Shown: positions 12,701 through 27,700, counted from the first letter of the stretch. The stretch: 64,000 nucleotides of DNA from Piezodorus guildinii (GCA_023052935.1 CM041297.1:1974280-2038279), one strand, 5' to 3'. Translations and numbers: made by a program. Notes: generated by a model not told the origin, from the letters alone.

Positions 12701-15700
12701 TAATACGTTGCGCAATCAAGGGGGATACATCCTGCTCAGACATCGTCACGACGGTAACTGGTGAGTTGGAGAGCATGCGCCCACCTGCTTCCCCCACTCG
12801 TGGCATCCCTACCCAACACCTCTAAACGCGGGGATGTTCCCGCACCTTCACTGGGCTTTTTTTTTTTTTTTTTTTTTTTTTTTTGTGCTGGCTTGGGTTG
12901 CACCGCGACCAAACGGTCTATTGTGCGCCATAGGATTACGCAATGTTAGATTTAAAACACGAGTTTAGTGGCAGAAGCAAACTTCAGAAGGCTGTTGGGA
13001 TTAACAAGTTTATTGTTAGTGGGGTTTTCTAGGCGGTCTTCACCAAATAAGGTGAACCTCAACATAGCTAGCTTGTCGCAGTGGCAGACTATGTGAAATG
13101 ATGTTTCATCGTCCATGCCGCATAGTCTGCATAGAGGGTTGTCGGAAATACCAAGTTTAAACATATGGTAGTTAAGTTTGCTGTGTCCAGTGTAGACAGC
13201 AGTCAATGTCCTCAGGCATGTCCTACTCATACCAAGAAGACACCTCCTTCTGCTGGTACAAGGACCATCTAGGAATTTGAGTGATTGTCTAGGTCCCTTA
13301 TTTAGCCAAATTTGTTTGTATTTATTTAAATAGGATTGATTGATGAACCTAAAGGCATAGCTTAGGCTAATTCCACTGAGGGGTTCTGGTGTGATGGGAA
13401 TCGTTGACGAACCCTGCCTAGCTAATTCATCAGCTTTTTCGTTCCCACTGAACCCAGAATGACCAGGTACCCATTCAATGTTAACAGTGTTCTTCTTAGC
13501 AAGACAGTTTAGGGTCAGATTACATGCTTCAACGACTTTTGAGGTGGTTGTGTGATTGTTTAGGGCTCCTAGTGCTGCCTGACTATCAGTGTAGATAAAA
13601 ATCTTTTTGCCACTAATGCCTTCAGAGCCCAAGTCAGTAGCACAGTGGAGAATAGCAAGAAGTTCAGCCTGAAAAACTGTTGTGTGTTTGCCTAGTGGAA
13701 TACTGACCCCGGATTGTGGTTTGTCTTTCCTCCAGACACCAGCACCTGAGCCGCTGTCCATTAGTGAGCCATCAGTGTAGCAGTTAATACTGTGTTTGGG
13801 TATGTGCTTCCTTGATTCATCAATGTTGACCGTGTAGTAAGCATTGATAAACTTCCGGATTTGTAGGTCTGAAGGCATAGCTAGGATGTCATTTTCATTG
13901 AGCCTGCTAAGTAAGTTGCAATGACCTTGGTGGGTGAACTTGTTAGAGCACTTACCTACTATGGTGAAGCGATAAATGGTTCCACCTCCAAATCTAGAGG
14001 CATGATATTCAGCATTGTCTCCATCGCAGTTGTTGGAGTGGTCTTAATTGCCCCGGTTATCATGAGGCAAGCAAGCCTTTGCAATTTGCAAAGTGTCTTT
14101 TTATTGTTCCCTATGTGAGCTCTGTGCCACCATATTACGGAGGAGTAGGTGATCATTGGTCTAATGGCTGTGTTGTAGAGCCAGTAGACGATTTGGGGTT
14201 TGAGTCCCCAAGCATTATTAATTGCGCCTTTACATGCCCATAGGCATTTTAGAGCTTTTCCGGCAATATAAGAGATGTGATTGTCCCACCGCAATTTGTG
14301 GTCAAGAATGACCCCTAAATGCTTAACTTCTTTGGAGTTGGTGAGCTGTGTATCGTTAATACTAGGTAAGTTCATGTTTACCTTTCTTTTGTGTGTAAAA
14401 GTGCAAACCTTAATCTTTTGTGGATTGATGTTAAGTCCAGAGGATTCACACCAATCACAAAGAATATGTGTTGCATGTTTTAGTAGAGAGGATACTACGC
14501 ATTGATGTTTGCCTCCTATCAGAATTGCGATATCGTCTGCGTAGCCCTGTGTATAGGAGCCTTGGGAGTTTAGTTTCTTGATCAGTGGATCAATCACCAA
14601 GCACCAAAGTAGAGGCGATAAAACGCCACCCTGAGGGCAGCCACCATTTGGTTTGATCCTTAGCATGGTATTGGATAATTCCGATGCTAGGGTTCTGCTT
14701 TCAAGCATAACCATTATCCAGCCTCTGATGACAGGATCAATGTCATAGTCAATCAGAGCACTAAGGATAGTGTTATAGGGAGTTCTGTCAAAGGCACCTT
14801 CAATGTCGATAAAGGTGCCCGTCATTATATCTTTCTGTTCCATGGATATTTCAATCCTGGAAACCAGATGGTGTAGTGCTAATTCGCAAGATTTACCAGC
14901 TTGGTAAGCGAATTGGAGTGGGTGTAACGGATTGTTAAGAGATAGATGTGCTCTAATATGCCTGTCCAGAATTTTTTCCAGAGTTTTCATCAGGAACGAG
15001 GACAGGCATATAGGTCTGAATGACTTGGGCTCCGTGTAGGAACCTTTCCCTGGTTTGGGGATGTAGCAGAGTTTGGATTCTCTCCAACTGACTGGTACAT
15101 ATTTTAAAGCCAAGCTACCTCTGAATAGTAAGAGGAGGTGTCGTTTAATGATTGGTAGACCTTTCTGCAGTAGAGCTGGAAAGATGCCATCAATGCCAGG
15201 AGACTTGAATGGAGCAAGTGATTTGATTGCCCATTCAAGTGTATTAGAGGTAATGATACCTCTGGCCGTGTGCCAGGCATTTTTGCTGGCACGGTCAGTC
15301 GGGTAGACAACATCACAGTTGTCCAAGTTTATAACCTTACAGTTGGGAAAGTGTGATTCCGCAAGCATAAGTAGAGTTTCATATTCATTAGTTGTTTGTT
15401 TGTCATGTGTCTTCAGGGTTCCAAGTGGCCCCTGGTCATGTTGTTTGGATAAGATTTTCTTAACACTGCAGGCAGCCGGTAAGTTATCTATGCCATTGCA
15501 GAAGTTCCTCCATGCATGTCGTTTTGCGTGTCTGACAGATTTGTGATACTCAGTTAGAGCAACTTTATAGGTATCCCATCTGCCAGATTTCTTTGCCGAA
15601 TTGAAGAGTCTTCTGGTGAGGACTCTCAGTCTGTTAAGGCTGTCATTCCACCAAGGAGCCTTTTTGTTATTTGTGGACCTCTTTACAGGGTTGCTTTCGA

Positions 15701-18700
15701 AATAGGAATGCATTAAGGCATCAGATATAGAGGAGTTGAGACATTCAAGGTTCCATGAATTATCAATCCTGGTAGGACAACTCTTGGCAGCCTCAGCTAG
15801 ATTTAAAGCAAAGGAATCCCAGTTTGTTAGTCTGGGGTTTCTGTATGTTGTAGTATAGGTTTCATCATGTTTAAGATCGAACCTAATGTATTTATGATCT
15901 GAGCATGTTTCTTCGTCAACCACATGCCAGTTTGCGATGTGAGCCCTTAACGAGTTAGAGGCTAAAGTTATGTCTATGATCTCGGATCTATTCTTGTTAA
16001 AGAAGGTGGGTGACCTGCCTTTATTCAGAATGATGAGATCATTTTCTATAATGTAATCTAGGATAAGCTCACCTCTTTTGTTGTTGTTCGTGCTTCCCCA
16101 GATTCTGTGGTGTGCGTTGGCGTCCAGACCCGCAATGATGCAATGATTGCACCACTCCAGGGCTGTGCCAATGATGTAGGTAGGGTCTAACTCCTCGTAC
16201 GGCAGGTAACCCGCTGCAACGGTCAGCTCCCTAAGTCTAGTGTTCCCTTTCGGGTTGAATTTTGCTACTGCTAGATCTCTGGAACAGAATTGCCAAAGAG
16301 GCAGCAGTTTTAGAGATTTTTTGCATAGGATACAGGCTCTGGGATTGTTATCCGCAGAGATAATTTCAAAACCTCTCAGATTCAACCCAGAAACCCTACC
16401 ATTTATTAAATAAGGTTCTTGAATAAGAATGATATCAATATCCTTACCTTGAATGAATTGCTGTAGAACACCACACGCAGCAATGCAGTGGTGGAGATTA
16501 ATCTGCAGCATCTTCATGGCACGTAGCTATTCTGGTGTGGGAGGACGTCCAGACCGCTGAGGCCGGGGTCCGCCCTTAGGATCAGCATGAGCTGGGCCCT
16601 TAGGTTTCTCCCCGCCAACAGACAGGTCGGGTCGCCTCGACCTCTCATAGTCGGTGTGAGGCTTCGAGCCACCGGAGATGCAGGCGGGCACGTCCGACGG
16701 CAAGGGCTTGTCCTTAGGAGCGGTTTTAGCTGCCCCCTTGGAGGTCACCCCGCCAGCCGTCGCCACCGCATGCCTCCCCTCAGGCTTTGACGGTTTAACC
16801 CCGGAAGGGCTCGGTCCAGGCGCCGGCAATAGCGACAGGGGTCTGCCCGCAGTCCCAGCAGAAGCTGAGACCTTCGGCTTCGCCCCACCAGCCACCGCCA
16901 CCGCCGATCCGCCACCCAATCCGGAATGTTCGCCGACAACATCCATTCTAACCTCTTCAAGTATTTTGGATACCGCCTCGACTTCACCCTCATCTCGAGA
17001 CGGCATTTCTGGTTCAAGAGTGGACTCTTCAAACTTCTTAGTTTTGAGAATTCTCAGAGTCACACTATTCTTGCCACAATTGAGTGACATGTTCTTGACG
17101 CGAAGACTATCCACGCTCGTCTCAGGTATCTTAAAGATGGCGTAGAAGCCTTTGTCAAGTTCTTTTAGGTATGTTAGTGTCCAGGAGTGTATACTATCCA
17201 CGTTGTGGTTCTGGACCCAAATTCGATTCAGAAGCTCGGCCTCGGTGAGTACCCGGCCGGGGAAGAAACCACCAACCTTAACGGTTTCGAATCACAAGTT
17301 CGAAGGGACATGCCCTCTCCCATGCTCATCGTCGGGATGGTGGCTTCAAGCCAAGTTTTGGTTGCCTCATCCTGGCAGCAAACGATGCAGCCGCCCAATT
17401 TGAAGCTGGCTCCATCGAAGGCAGGATGGTGAATTCCGAAAGGATCGAGAGCTCCCACCTTGTCAGCGATCCTTTCCTTTAATATGTCACTCTGCTCACG
17501 AGTGAGTTGCTCATGAGGATAGCCCACAGGGACCACCGCCACCAACAAGTTCCTCGCAGCAGAAGCGTAGCTCGAAGTTGTCTCCTTGGGTTTCTTGGCT
17601 ACTGGGGCCAAGGTTCCCGGAGATGATCTAGGGCGTTTGCTTGGAACGCTGGTTTGAGAAGTTGCTCTTCCTTGGGGCTTCACGGGCACGACTGCAGGTT
17701 CCTTGCGAGACCCCACAGCCCCGCCCGATGGCCTGACAGGAGGCATCTTGGTGACTGGAGCATTGCCAGTTGGTTTAAGACCTGTGACCTTGGGTCTGGA
17801 GCCAGACGTGCCAGGTACAGGGCCTGCTCCAGGATGGAGGGCCGCAGCACCAGACTCAGCCTTACTCCCCCCAGGCACTGGTGTTATCTGTTTGCCTGAT
17901 GACGGAGTGGCATCAGTAGATTTTAATATGATCCTAGCAGTAGGATTGTGTCTCCTCCTTCTCCTCCTCCTCGAAGACCTAGAGGGGCCCCAGGCGGAGG
18001 AGTTATCCACCCTGGTCTTGGGGTTCAGATCTGGAGTGTTTGGGCTCAAGAGCCTTGATTGATTGCGGAGTCTGGGCGTCCGTACCTGCTTTCGCAGAGG
18101 TCGCAACCAACAACTCCTGGTTGGTTTCAATGCGACAGCCCTCAATCTCACCTGTGAGGGTTTCGAGAAGGCTGCTCACACTTGACTCGTCTATAAGGTC
18201 CTCAGGCGAAATCGCCGAGGTGCGTATTGGCACCAAGGAAGACAAGTCTTCCTTGGGAATGTTTTCAGATTCCTCATCTGAAAACGAGAGGTTTTGGTTG
18301 AGGTTTTTTGGTAAAAAGGACATTTTTGTTCCCACGAGTATGGGGGTGTGAAAATACTACAGGTACTACCCCCTCTCCCTGCAGTAGGCAAGGTGCCCCA
18401 AGTGGGTCGATCGAAGACAGTGTATGTTTATACACCCCCTGCCATCCAGCCGCAGCTCGAGCTCCCTCCACCTAGCTTGGGTGTATGAAAGGGTGGTTGC
18501 CAAATGACCAACCCCGCCTCTGTCGTCCGCGAGTCCCATCGGACTCCCCGGGGGACACCACTTGGAGGTGACAGTAGGCGTTGGTAGGGATAGGGAGGAC
18601 TGGAAGTTTATCACAGCAGTGGGTAGGGCACTCTAGCTTGATAAATTTCACAAAGAGTGGGGGAGATGCCCGCACCAATCTCCCTCTCTAGTCCTCCTGT

Positions 18701-21700
18701 TGCCCTACCCATTTACCCCCCTTAACTGGGCTTCCAGGACAAAAAGTCTCATTTATATTTGATTCATCCACATATGAAAATTAAAAAAATAAGAAAATGG
18801 TTCAAATTTAATAGATTTCTTGCAGAATTGATCATCATCATCATAGTTTGTCCACTCTACTGCTGTGCAGTGTGAGGCTGCCCTCCGTAGAGCTTTGATC
18901 AAATGACCACGATTTCTCCTGAACATCTTCCAATCTAGCCCACACTTTCCTGAATGCCTCTTTTATATCTTCTTCTCAGGTGTTCCAAGGTCTTCCTTCT
19001 ACTTGTTTCTCCTAGGTCATCCTAGCAGTCCTATCCGGATTTATTCTAAGAAGATGGCCAAACCATCTCAATGTATTTTCCTCTCGAATGATTTCAAGCA
19101 GCTGTACCTCAAGGTTTGAACTGATCGTCATATTTCGATTCCTATCTCTCCTAGTCTTCCCTTCAACTTTCCTTAGGTGCCTCATCTCCATTGCCTGGCT
19201 CCTTTGCTTCGATGTGAGTGTGCTGGACCCAGATGAGTAGGAAAGAATAGGCAGAGCTGTACACTAATAGTTTTGTTTTCATATTGACCTCTCACCTGTT
19301 GAGGAAGTCTCTCCTAACTGCGTAGAACATTCTGCCTGCTACTCCCAGCCTGTTAGATATCTCCCGTCGATACTTCCGCTTTAATTCATTTAAGCTCCTA
19401 GGTACTTGAAAACCTGCAGAATTGATGAATTTGATATTATATACTCTCTGGAGAAGTGTGGTCTAATGGAAAGAGTAATAGCCTCCTGTTTTTAAGGTCC
19501 CGGGTTCACCCCAACTGGGCAGAATAATTATTGAATTATTCTCTTATTTCTGCTGTGCGACAACTTTGTGGTAGAGGGACCCTCATGGGTCACTAAAGGC
19601 CTTTATAAATTGGCTACCCAAAATAAAAATTTAGAAAAATATTAGGCAGATGAGCATGACCTAAAACTACTGAGTTTTGTTCATAATAACTTCAACTTAT
19701 TATGTATTTAACTTTGTAAGAATGTACATCCTAGTAGTCTCACCATTGGGGGTTTAATATTACATTGTGGTTATTATATGTGGTTTTTGACGGAATGGCT
19801 CGACTATTGATCAAATATTAGAGAAAAAGTTGGTATAAAACAGTGTAGTCCATCAACTTTATATCGATTTTAAAAAGGCTTATGATTCCATAGACCCTCA
19901 GAAGCTGTACAACATCATGATTGAACAGGGAATACCTAGAAATTTAGTAAACCTAGTGAAGATGTATTTGTCGGAAACATTCTATAAAGTTAGAATCGGT
20001 CATAATTACTCCGAGAGATTTGAGGTGCGATCGGGTTTGAAACAGGGTGACTCCCTTTCACCTGTTTTATTTAATATAGCATTTTAATATGTCCTGGAGT
20101 AGGTGATGTATACCTAGGAAGGTTTAAATCTTTGATACGTCGATGATTTTGTACTGCTTGGTATAATGTTTCCTATTACATCTTGTGTATATTTCCTTTG
20201 GGTTGATGTTCTAGATGTGATTTTTGTGGGTAAAATTAATATTATATTTACCAGCTAGGGGGGCTGGAACTATTATCTTTGTTATATTGAATGAGATGTT
20301 ATCTGTTATACTATTAGTTGTATGTATGGGTGAACATGATGCGAATATATTATTATAATAAGAGCTGTATATACTTTTTTGTAATGATTCGATATCACTG
20401 TTGTTGATATATTGTTTGTATAATTCTATAAGTCAGGATTTGGCTTTGGAAATTTCACTGAAGGGCAGCAGTAGGGATAAGATTATTACAGTTTTTATTT
20501 TATTTTATTTATTAATTTTTTTTTTCTATGAAAAAACCATTAATCTTTTGTATCGGAGAAGGATCCTCTCAGTTAGGACTTGGGTTGAAGTGGCATAATG
20601 AGTTGTTAGAGATCTTTATTTAGATTTTTTATAACCAATATTGCTTCATGGGGCTGCCTCATCATTCTTTGTAGGTGTTTTCAGAATATCATAGAAAGGG
20701 GAACATGTAATTTTCAAAGTGTAAAAGAGTAATTTTCAAACAATTCAACAAATTCTTTTCTTTCAACGAAGAGGACTTTTAAAGTGTTAAAATATTTTAT
20801 AATGTGTACGAAATCGTTTTAAGCTAACCTTTAAAAAAAAATCATGAAATAATAGCTTTAGTTAATGGTTTGATCCAGCAAAAAATACTTTATTAAAAAT
20901 TAACTAATTGAACCACTTTTCTTCAGATACTATGATGAAATAATTTAGACCATAATTTTATTTTATTTTAATTAAATTTAATTTTATTTAAATTAATGTT
21001 AGGTTAGTAGAGCCCTTGAGGCGAAGGGGCATGAAGCGGCTGTGATCTACGGTGGGCTGCCCCCGGGGACCAAGCTGGCCCAGGCTCAGAAGTTCAACGA
21101 TCCGGAACATTCTTGTAAGCTCTTAGTAGCTACCGACGCCATCGGGATGGGCCTCAACTTGTGAGTTCATTTAATTTTTTATAATATATTTATTGAAATG
21201 TATACAACTGTATCAAAAGAAATATGTAATAAGTTCCAAAAGTTTCTAGCCTGGGATAGAAGATAAGGTGAAAGAAAAAAAAAGTTCTTACTGTTTTCAA
21301 TATATTCTCCTCAAAGTTCAACACACTTAATAAAATACTTGGGCAACATTTCTATACCATAAAAATAATCATTATTTTTTTAAAAATAAACTTGATACTC
21401 AAAACACTTGTTTTTGCAAATCCCAACCTCACTGCTAATTCCTCCGTTTTTAGTCGCCGGTCAGACAGCAATTCCAGATTCCACAAATGACAGATTCTAA
21501 TGGGCAACTAGGTCATCTTCTAGACTATCTCTCCCTAACATAAATAATTTTGCCCATTCTTTCACTATGGAATACGAGGGGAAGGACTGCCCGTATACAC
21601 AATCCAAGGGCTCTTTAATTTGCTGAGGAGTAAGACCCTCTTTACAAAAGAATTTAAGAACTGCATGGTACTCGAGTTTAGGAGTGGCTGAGTGGGTTAG

Positions 21701-24700
21701 CGTGCATTGCTTTGCCTATCAACAAAGATGACTAAAACCTTGAAACCAAATAATTACGGGTTCACTTTTCAGTTCTGGGAGAGCTTTTATCTGAGCATTT
21801 ATCCCTTACCCTCACCCCCCGGCCAAAGAAACCCCCGTATAGCGATTCATAGGCGAGGTAGGGGGTGAACAGAAAGAAAAGAGAAGTTCAACCATAGAAT
21901 GCGACAATACTGGCAAGACAAAAAGAACAAGAAATAAGAAAATTGAGTCATAAGTGCTTAGCGCCTTCCTTTTAGGAAGATATCGCACTAATAATAATAA
22001 TAAAACAAGAAAAAAAGAAAAAGAAAGGAACTCGAGTTTGAACATTGTAAAAATGGGGAGTTTCCTTCAAGGCTAGACACTGACTGACAGAAATAAGGAA
22101 GTGCGGGAGATGGGTATAGAGCAGGCATGGGTCTGCTAAGGAGGGGGAGCAGGACAAGCCGGAATATCTCTCTAAATTTCAAATTCAGTTGGTTCGATCG
22201 TCCAAAAAAATATTTTTTTATCGCTATCATCTACAAGTGTGTCTTAGGGCTTATGAGAATTGTTTGCTTGGTATATCCAGTTTAAAACATTCTGCTGCAT
22301 AGGTTTAAAAAAAAAGGGAGAATGTGAAGGTTGGATAAATAGAAATAAGTTACTGCTCCATTGGAGGATCGTACCAACTGACTAATTTCCAGCTTTATCC
22401 AAAGTAATCCCCACAAATTTTGAAATTTAGTCTTATTTTACTGGGCTAATTGACAGGAAACAAGGATTGAAACTAGTGAGTTAGAGTGGGAATAGAGTTT
22501 GTCATGGAAGGAGTGGTACCTGGTTGAGACCAAATCAGTAACATCAGTCTTTATGGAGGAGTTTATCATTGACAAAGTAAAAGGAGCATTGAGGCTTCTA
22601 CGAAGTATTGTGAGGATTAGATACAAGAATAATTTGATGATTTAGTTTAGCATCATAGCTCCAAGTATATTTCAGATAATTCTTTGAATCCCTTTTTTTC
22701 GTAAAAAAAAAAAAAATAATAAATAAATAAAATAAAAATTGTTGCACCAGAGACTTCCTTTTGAAATGTGGCTGATAGTCAACTGTACATTGCACATTTT
22801 GGATGATTAAAGGTTTTGAAGAGGAAACTGTGTCTGATCTGTAGCCAGGAAAGACATATAACATCTATCTATCTATCTATCGGCGCTATGGTCCTTGTAG
22901 GACCTTGGCCTCCTCAACGATCCTCCTCCATTCTGACCTGTCTTCGGCAGCTCTTCTCCATCCGCTGACTCCTAACGACCGAAGGTCCTCCTCTACGTCC
23001 TGCAGCCAACGAAGTCTAGGTCTGCCCCTGCTCCTCTTTCCACCAGGGTGTCCCTCCATCATCATTTTAGGCAGCCTCCTACTTTCCATTCTCTGTACAT
23101 GCCCCAGCCATCTTATTCTGGCACTCTTGATCTTGGCAACTATATCAGGTGTTTGATACAGAGTTCTAATTTCCTCATTCGTCTTCATTCGCCAACGATC
23201 TCCTTCTTTTGTAGGACCAAAGATTTTTCTGAGAATTTTCCTTTCCCACATGTTTAGTAGTCTTTCATCATTGCGTGTTAATGTCCAGGACTCGCTTCCG
23301 TACATGACCACTGGCTGAAGGACAGTACAATATAGTCTTATCTTCAGTTCTCTGGATATATTCCTGTTCTGAAATATTTTCAGAAGAGACCAATAGCATC
23401 TATTGCCAGCTGTTATCCTTGCTTTAATTTTGTCTCTAATCTTATTGTTCTCTGTGATAACAGTGCCTAGATACTTAAACTGTGGTACTCTCTCGAACCT
23501 ATATCCAGCCCCCTCGATATACCTGTTTCCTCCTTCTTCCCTGCTGATCCTCATATAATTAGTTTTTTTCGTATTTATGATCAGTCCTATTCTCCTCGCA
23601 GCCACTTTGCATTCCTCGAAAGCTCCAAGTAAAGCACTGGTTGTTCTTCCGGTTATCACAAGATCATCTGCAAACGCTAGATGTTGCGTCAGTCTGTGAT
23701 AAATACATCCTCCAGGCCTTGTCCTTATTGACCTCATGACCACTTCCAATAACAAATTGAATAGGACTGGAGAAAGAGGATCGCCCTGCTTAACACCTTT
23801 CTGAATTTCAAAAGAGTTTGACATTTCACCTTGAATTTTGACAACTCCTTGACTATTCTGCAGGGTCATCTTGATAAGCCTGATAAGCTTTAAAGGATAT
23901 CCCAGGTGTTTTAGCTTTTCATACATTACGCTTCTATTTATGCTGTCGTATGCTTGCTTGTAATCAATGAACAGATGATGTTGTTCAACGTTCCATTCCC
24001 AGCATTTTTCTAACATAATTTTATCAAATATTCATCTAACTTCTTTTTAAACATTTATATTAATAAAAAAAAAATAATAACAATAAAACCTTTCCAGATT
24101 CTATGTTTATATTAGATTACATAAACATTAATTAATTATTTTACTTTGTAGGAGTATTGGAAGAGTGATTTTCCACTCACTTGTAAAGCCGACGACTAAT
24201 GAAAAAGGTGAGAAGGAAATAGACGTTCTATCTATTTCGCAGGCGCTTCAGATTGCTGGGCGGGCTGGCAGGTTCGGTACACAATTTGAAAAAGTAAGTT
24301 CAAATATTATTTTTTAAGTTTAAACGTGTAAAGAGTCATGAGGGATCTTTGTCGATCATACCCGCCAAAATGAAACAATATGTGAAATCTTTAGCTGTAT
24401 TATTCATTAAATTGGAGTGATCACCAGTGACACCTTCATTTTAGTTTGGTTGGAAAATTATTTTAAATTTTCTTTCTGCTCCTTAGGGGTTTGTGACAAC
24501 CTTCAAATCAGAAGACTTGCCAGTTCTCCAGACGCTGCTGAAGCAACCTCCTGAGCCGATAACGAAGGCAGGATTGCATCCTACAGCAGAACAAATTGAA
24601 CTCTATGCCTATCACTTACCTCATTCTACCCTCTCCAATCTCATTGTAAGTTTTTGTTCTTCCTTTTTTATTATTTTTGTATTTTTCTAATTAACCATTA

Positions 24701-27700
24701 TTTATAAAAAGGTGAGGCCACTGGAGAGTTTAGACGGTTGCACAATGCGGAATTACGGAGCTTGTACCCTATGATAATTCCTGATTCTGTAAGAATTTCC
24801 AATATTCAACCTCTATACATTGTGACGTAAGCTTTCTCTAAGTCAAGGAATACTGCAATTAGATGTTCTTTAAGAGAGAAGGCTTCCTGTACTTCCAAGC
24901 TTAAGGACAATAAGGAATCAATTGTTGAACGCTGTGTCCTAAAGCGAAATTGGTTTTTAGATAGTATATGCTTACTTTCCACAAGTCTTCTGTTTACCAT
25001 ACATTCTTGGATTTTTGAGATGCATAAGAGTAGAGAAATAGGTCGGAAATCCTTTGGTTGTCTGCAATTTTCTTTTTTGGGTATTGGCATTATTATTGAC
25101 TTTTTCCAGTTTGAGGGGAATTCTCTACCATTCCAAATTTCATTATAAAGCCCCTATAAGAATATCTTCCTTTCAACTGTTTTAAAAATAGTCCTGGAAC
25201 TCCAACTGGAGTAATTATATCCCTGTAAATATAATTGAGTTGATAGCATCGGGGAGACTCAAACGGGCGTGTAAAGTTGTAAGGGAAGTGAAGAAATGAT
25301 TCCAAAAAAGTTGGTATTCGCTGAACCGACTGGTATAGTGTATGAAAGATAGACCGAAGCGTCGATCGGAGGATTTTGTTGTCTGATCTCGGGGACTTAA
25401 GCTTGATCGGTGGTCATTGGGCGAATCTGTGTAGGCAGTATTTAATGGTATTAGTGTGGAACTTTCAGGTTCGATTGACTTGGCCTATTATTATTATTAT
25501 TTAACCAGTATTTATAAAATTTTATCAATGATTTAGGATTTGCTAGCACCAAATAAAAATAATTTTGCTATTGAAATTGAACGGTAATAAATCCCATCTT
25601 GTAACTTTTCACACTACTTTATAATACTGCCAGCTAACATTGAAAATAAACTGTTAACTCAGACCGAATGACATGGGGTCCAAATTTTTTCCAGAGGTAA
25701 GATCTTAAAAGTTAAATAAATTGGGTACATACAGTGTTTCTCATAAATGTTTCATCATATTCATCATCATCATCATCATAATCGTTTCCTCTTCTACCGC
25801 TGTTCGGTGTGAGGATCCTGCCTGTAGAGTCTGGACCATATGCCTCTTTGTTGTGCCAACTCCATTCTCCTACTCTAGTCTAACCCGCGCCTCCTGCATG
25901 CTTTCTTTACACCGTCCTCCCAGGAGATGCGGGGTCTTCCTCTGGGCCTTTTTCCCTCTGTGGGGGTCTCATACATCTTCCTGGCACTTCTCTCCGGATC
26001 CATCCTAAGAAGATGTCCAAACCACCTCAGTTTGTGTTCCTCTAGAACGGCCTCCGCCGGTTTGACATCAAGGTTAGCCCATATAATGGCGTTCCGTATC
26101 CTATCTCTCCGTGTCTTTCTCTCTATTTTTCGGAGATACCTCATTTCCATGGCCTGGATTTGGCTCCTATGTTTTGAGGTAAGAGTCCACGATTCTGAGG
26201 AGTACGATAGGATAGGAAGAAATGTCGATTTATATACGGCTAATTTGGTCCGCTTTGACACCTCTCTTCTCCCCAGAAAACCTCACCTTACCATACAGAA
26301 CATCCTCCCTGCCGCTCCAATTCTCTGGGCCACTTCTTGTTCTAGCCACTTCTAGTCATTCTCATTGAGATGAGCTCCCAGATATTTGAAATTTTCGACC
26401 TACTCTAATCTCTGTCCTCCAGCCCTTAGTATCCTCATTATCCTTCGGGGTTTCTTTCCAATTCTCATACATTTAGTCTTCTCCGGATTCATCTTCATAT
26501 TTATTTTGGATAATTCCTCTTGTAGGACATTTATGTTATATTGGAGGTCTCGATCATTGTCAGCTAGCCGGATGAGGTTGTCAGCAAAGGCTAATAAAGA
26601 ATATCTGGTGGGGTGGAGGTTTCTGTGCCCTAGCTGGAATTTCCTCATTATAGGCTTAGCTTTTCATCATATTGTAAGAGCAAATACTAGGCCTTAAAAA
26701 AAAAAAAAAAAAAAAGAACCATGTTTATCATTGAATAGCGAAAAACTCAAAATTTGATTTTCCTCCCAAACCGTTGAGAATCGTACTCTGGGTCATATCG
26801 ACTTCTTTGTTCCTCTTAAGGTCTAACATCTGCTCTCCTAATATGATGAGACTTTTATGAGATATCCTGTTTATTTAAACTAATAAGAATTAATTCTATA
26901 TTTACTAAATCAAAGATCCTTCATGGGTTGTAGTGTTATATGTTGTTTTTTAATTACATGTGGCTAAAATGTTTTGAAGATTGAACACTTTTAGTTTATG
27001 GAAGTATTTAATACATTCTTATTAAATTTTGTTTGAACCTGATATGATCATTTAATATTTTCAGAGTATATTTGAAGAAATTTGTACCGTAGACGATTCG
27101 TTGTACTTCATGTGTAACATGGAGGACTTCAAGTTCCTCGCAGACATGATCCAGCACGTAGCGTTGCCTCTCAGAACGAGGTATGTCTTCTGCTGTGCAC
27201 CTCTTAATCGAAAGATGCCATTTGTGTGTTCCATGTTTTTGAAGGTATGTTACAATAAATTATTTTATGTATTTAATGTTTTTAATCCTCATACAAGACT
27301 GAATTGACAATTACTTGTAGATACTAACACTTGATTGACTATCGTTTCATACTTCCAATCCACTATATCTCATTTACATTACCATCATCAGGTCTATTTG
27401 GACTGATAAAATTTAGCTTTTTGGCTCCACTAAGCTATAAAATCTCTCTCACGAGCAAGCCTTGCAATCCAAATCCTTCAAAAACTCTGGTGCACCCAAC
27501 ACACTACTTTCACTTACCTCTGTTGTTATAATCTATATAATAATTTAAGACATTAAAAAAAATAATAGAGAGGAAAATAAAGTGTTAAATAATTAATTAC
27601 ATTGAGTTTGAATAGAAACATGTGTTTTATTAAATAATCTATTTTATCATTCTCCATTAAAATTTTTTGTATAAGATAATATTTTTTCTAAAATCTTTAG

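Larger units (their letters stand above)
12859..18724 (-). mobile_element. near-complete LOA-type non-LTR retrotransposon, 5.87 kb
   Basis: A 9-bp target-site duplication ACTGGGCTT (12850-12858 and 18725-18733) brackets the element. Going along the minus strand there is a 5' UTR of ~390 bp, ORF1 (18335-16527), ORF2 (16517-12952), a ~70-bp 3' UTR and a poly(A) tail seen as about 26 T at 12859-12884. Endonuclease, reverse transcriptase and RNase H in one ORF2 fit the LOA/I group of clades. Damage is limited to two frameshifts in ORF1 and one in ORF2, so insertion is recent relative to its mariner host. It is unusually GC-rich for this window. Confidence 0.85.
11612..18772 (-). mobile_element. 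mariner transposon split by a LOA-type retrotransposon
   Basis: The left end CGTGGGTGAATCAAATATAA and the inverted right end TGTGGATGAATCAAATATAA are flanked by TA. Without the 5.87-kb insertion at 12859-18724 the element would be about 1.3 kb. The transposase is minus-strand: the N-terminal part, with the helix-turn-helix region and [15 protein letters not shown], is at 12655-12050. The C-terminal part with [16 protein letters not shown] is at 11943-11689. A frame break lies between them, where DNARPH would sit. The first catalytic D is replaced by N (TYNET for TxDET), so it is inactive. Confidence 0.82.

Noticed and set aside
16587..18351. Several plus-strand open frames up to 155 codons
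   Set aside because: They are antisense shadows of the GC-rich gag-like ORF1 of the LOA-type element; composition mirrors the minus-strand frame.
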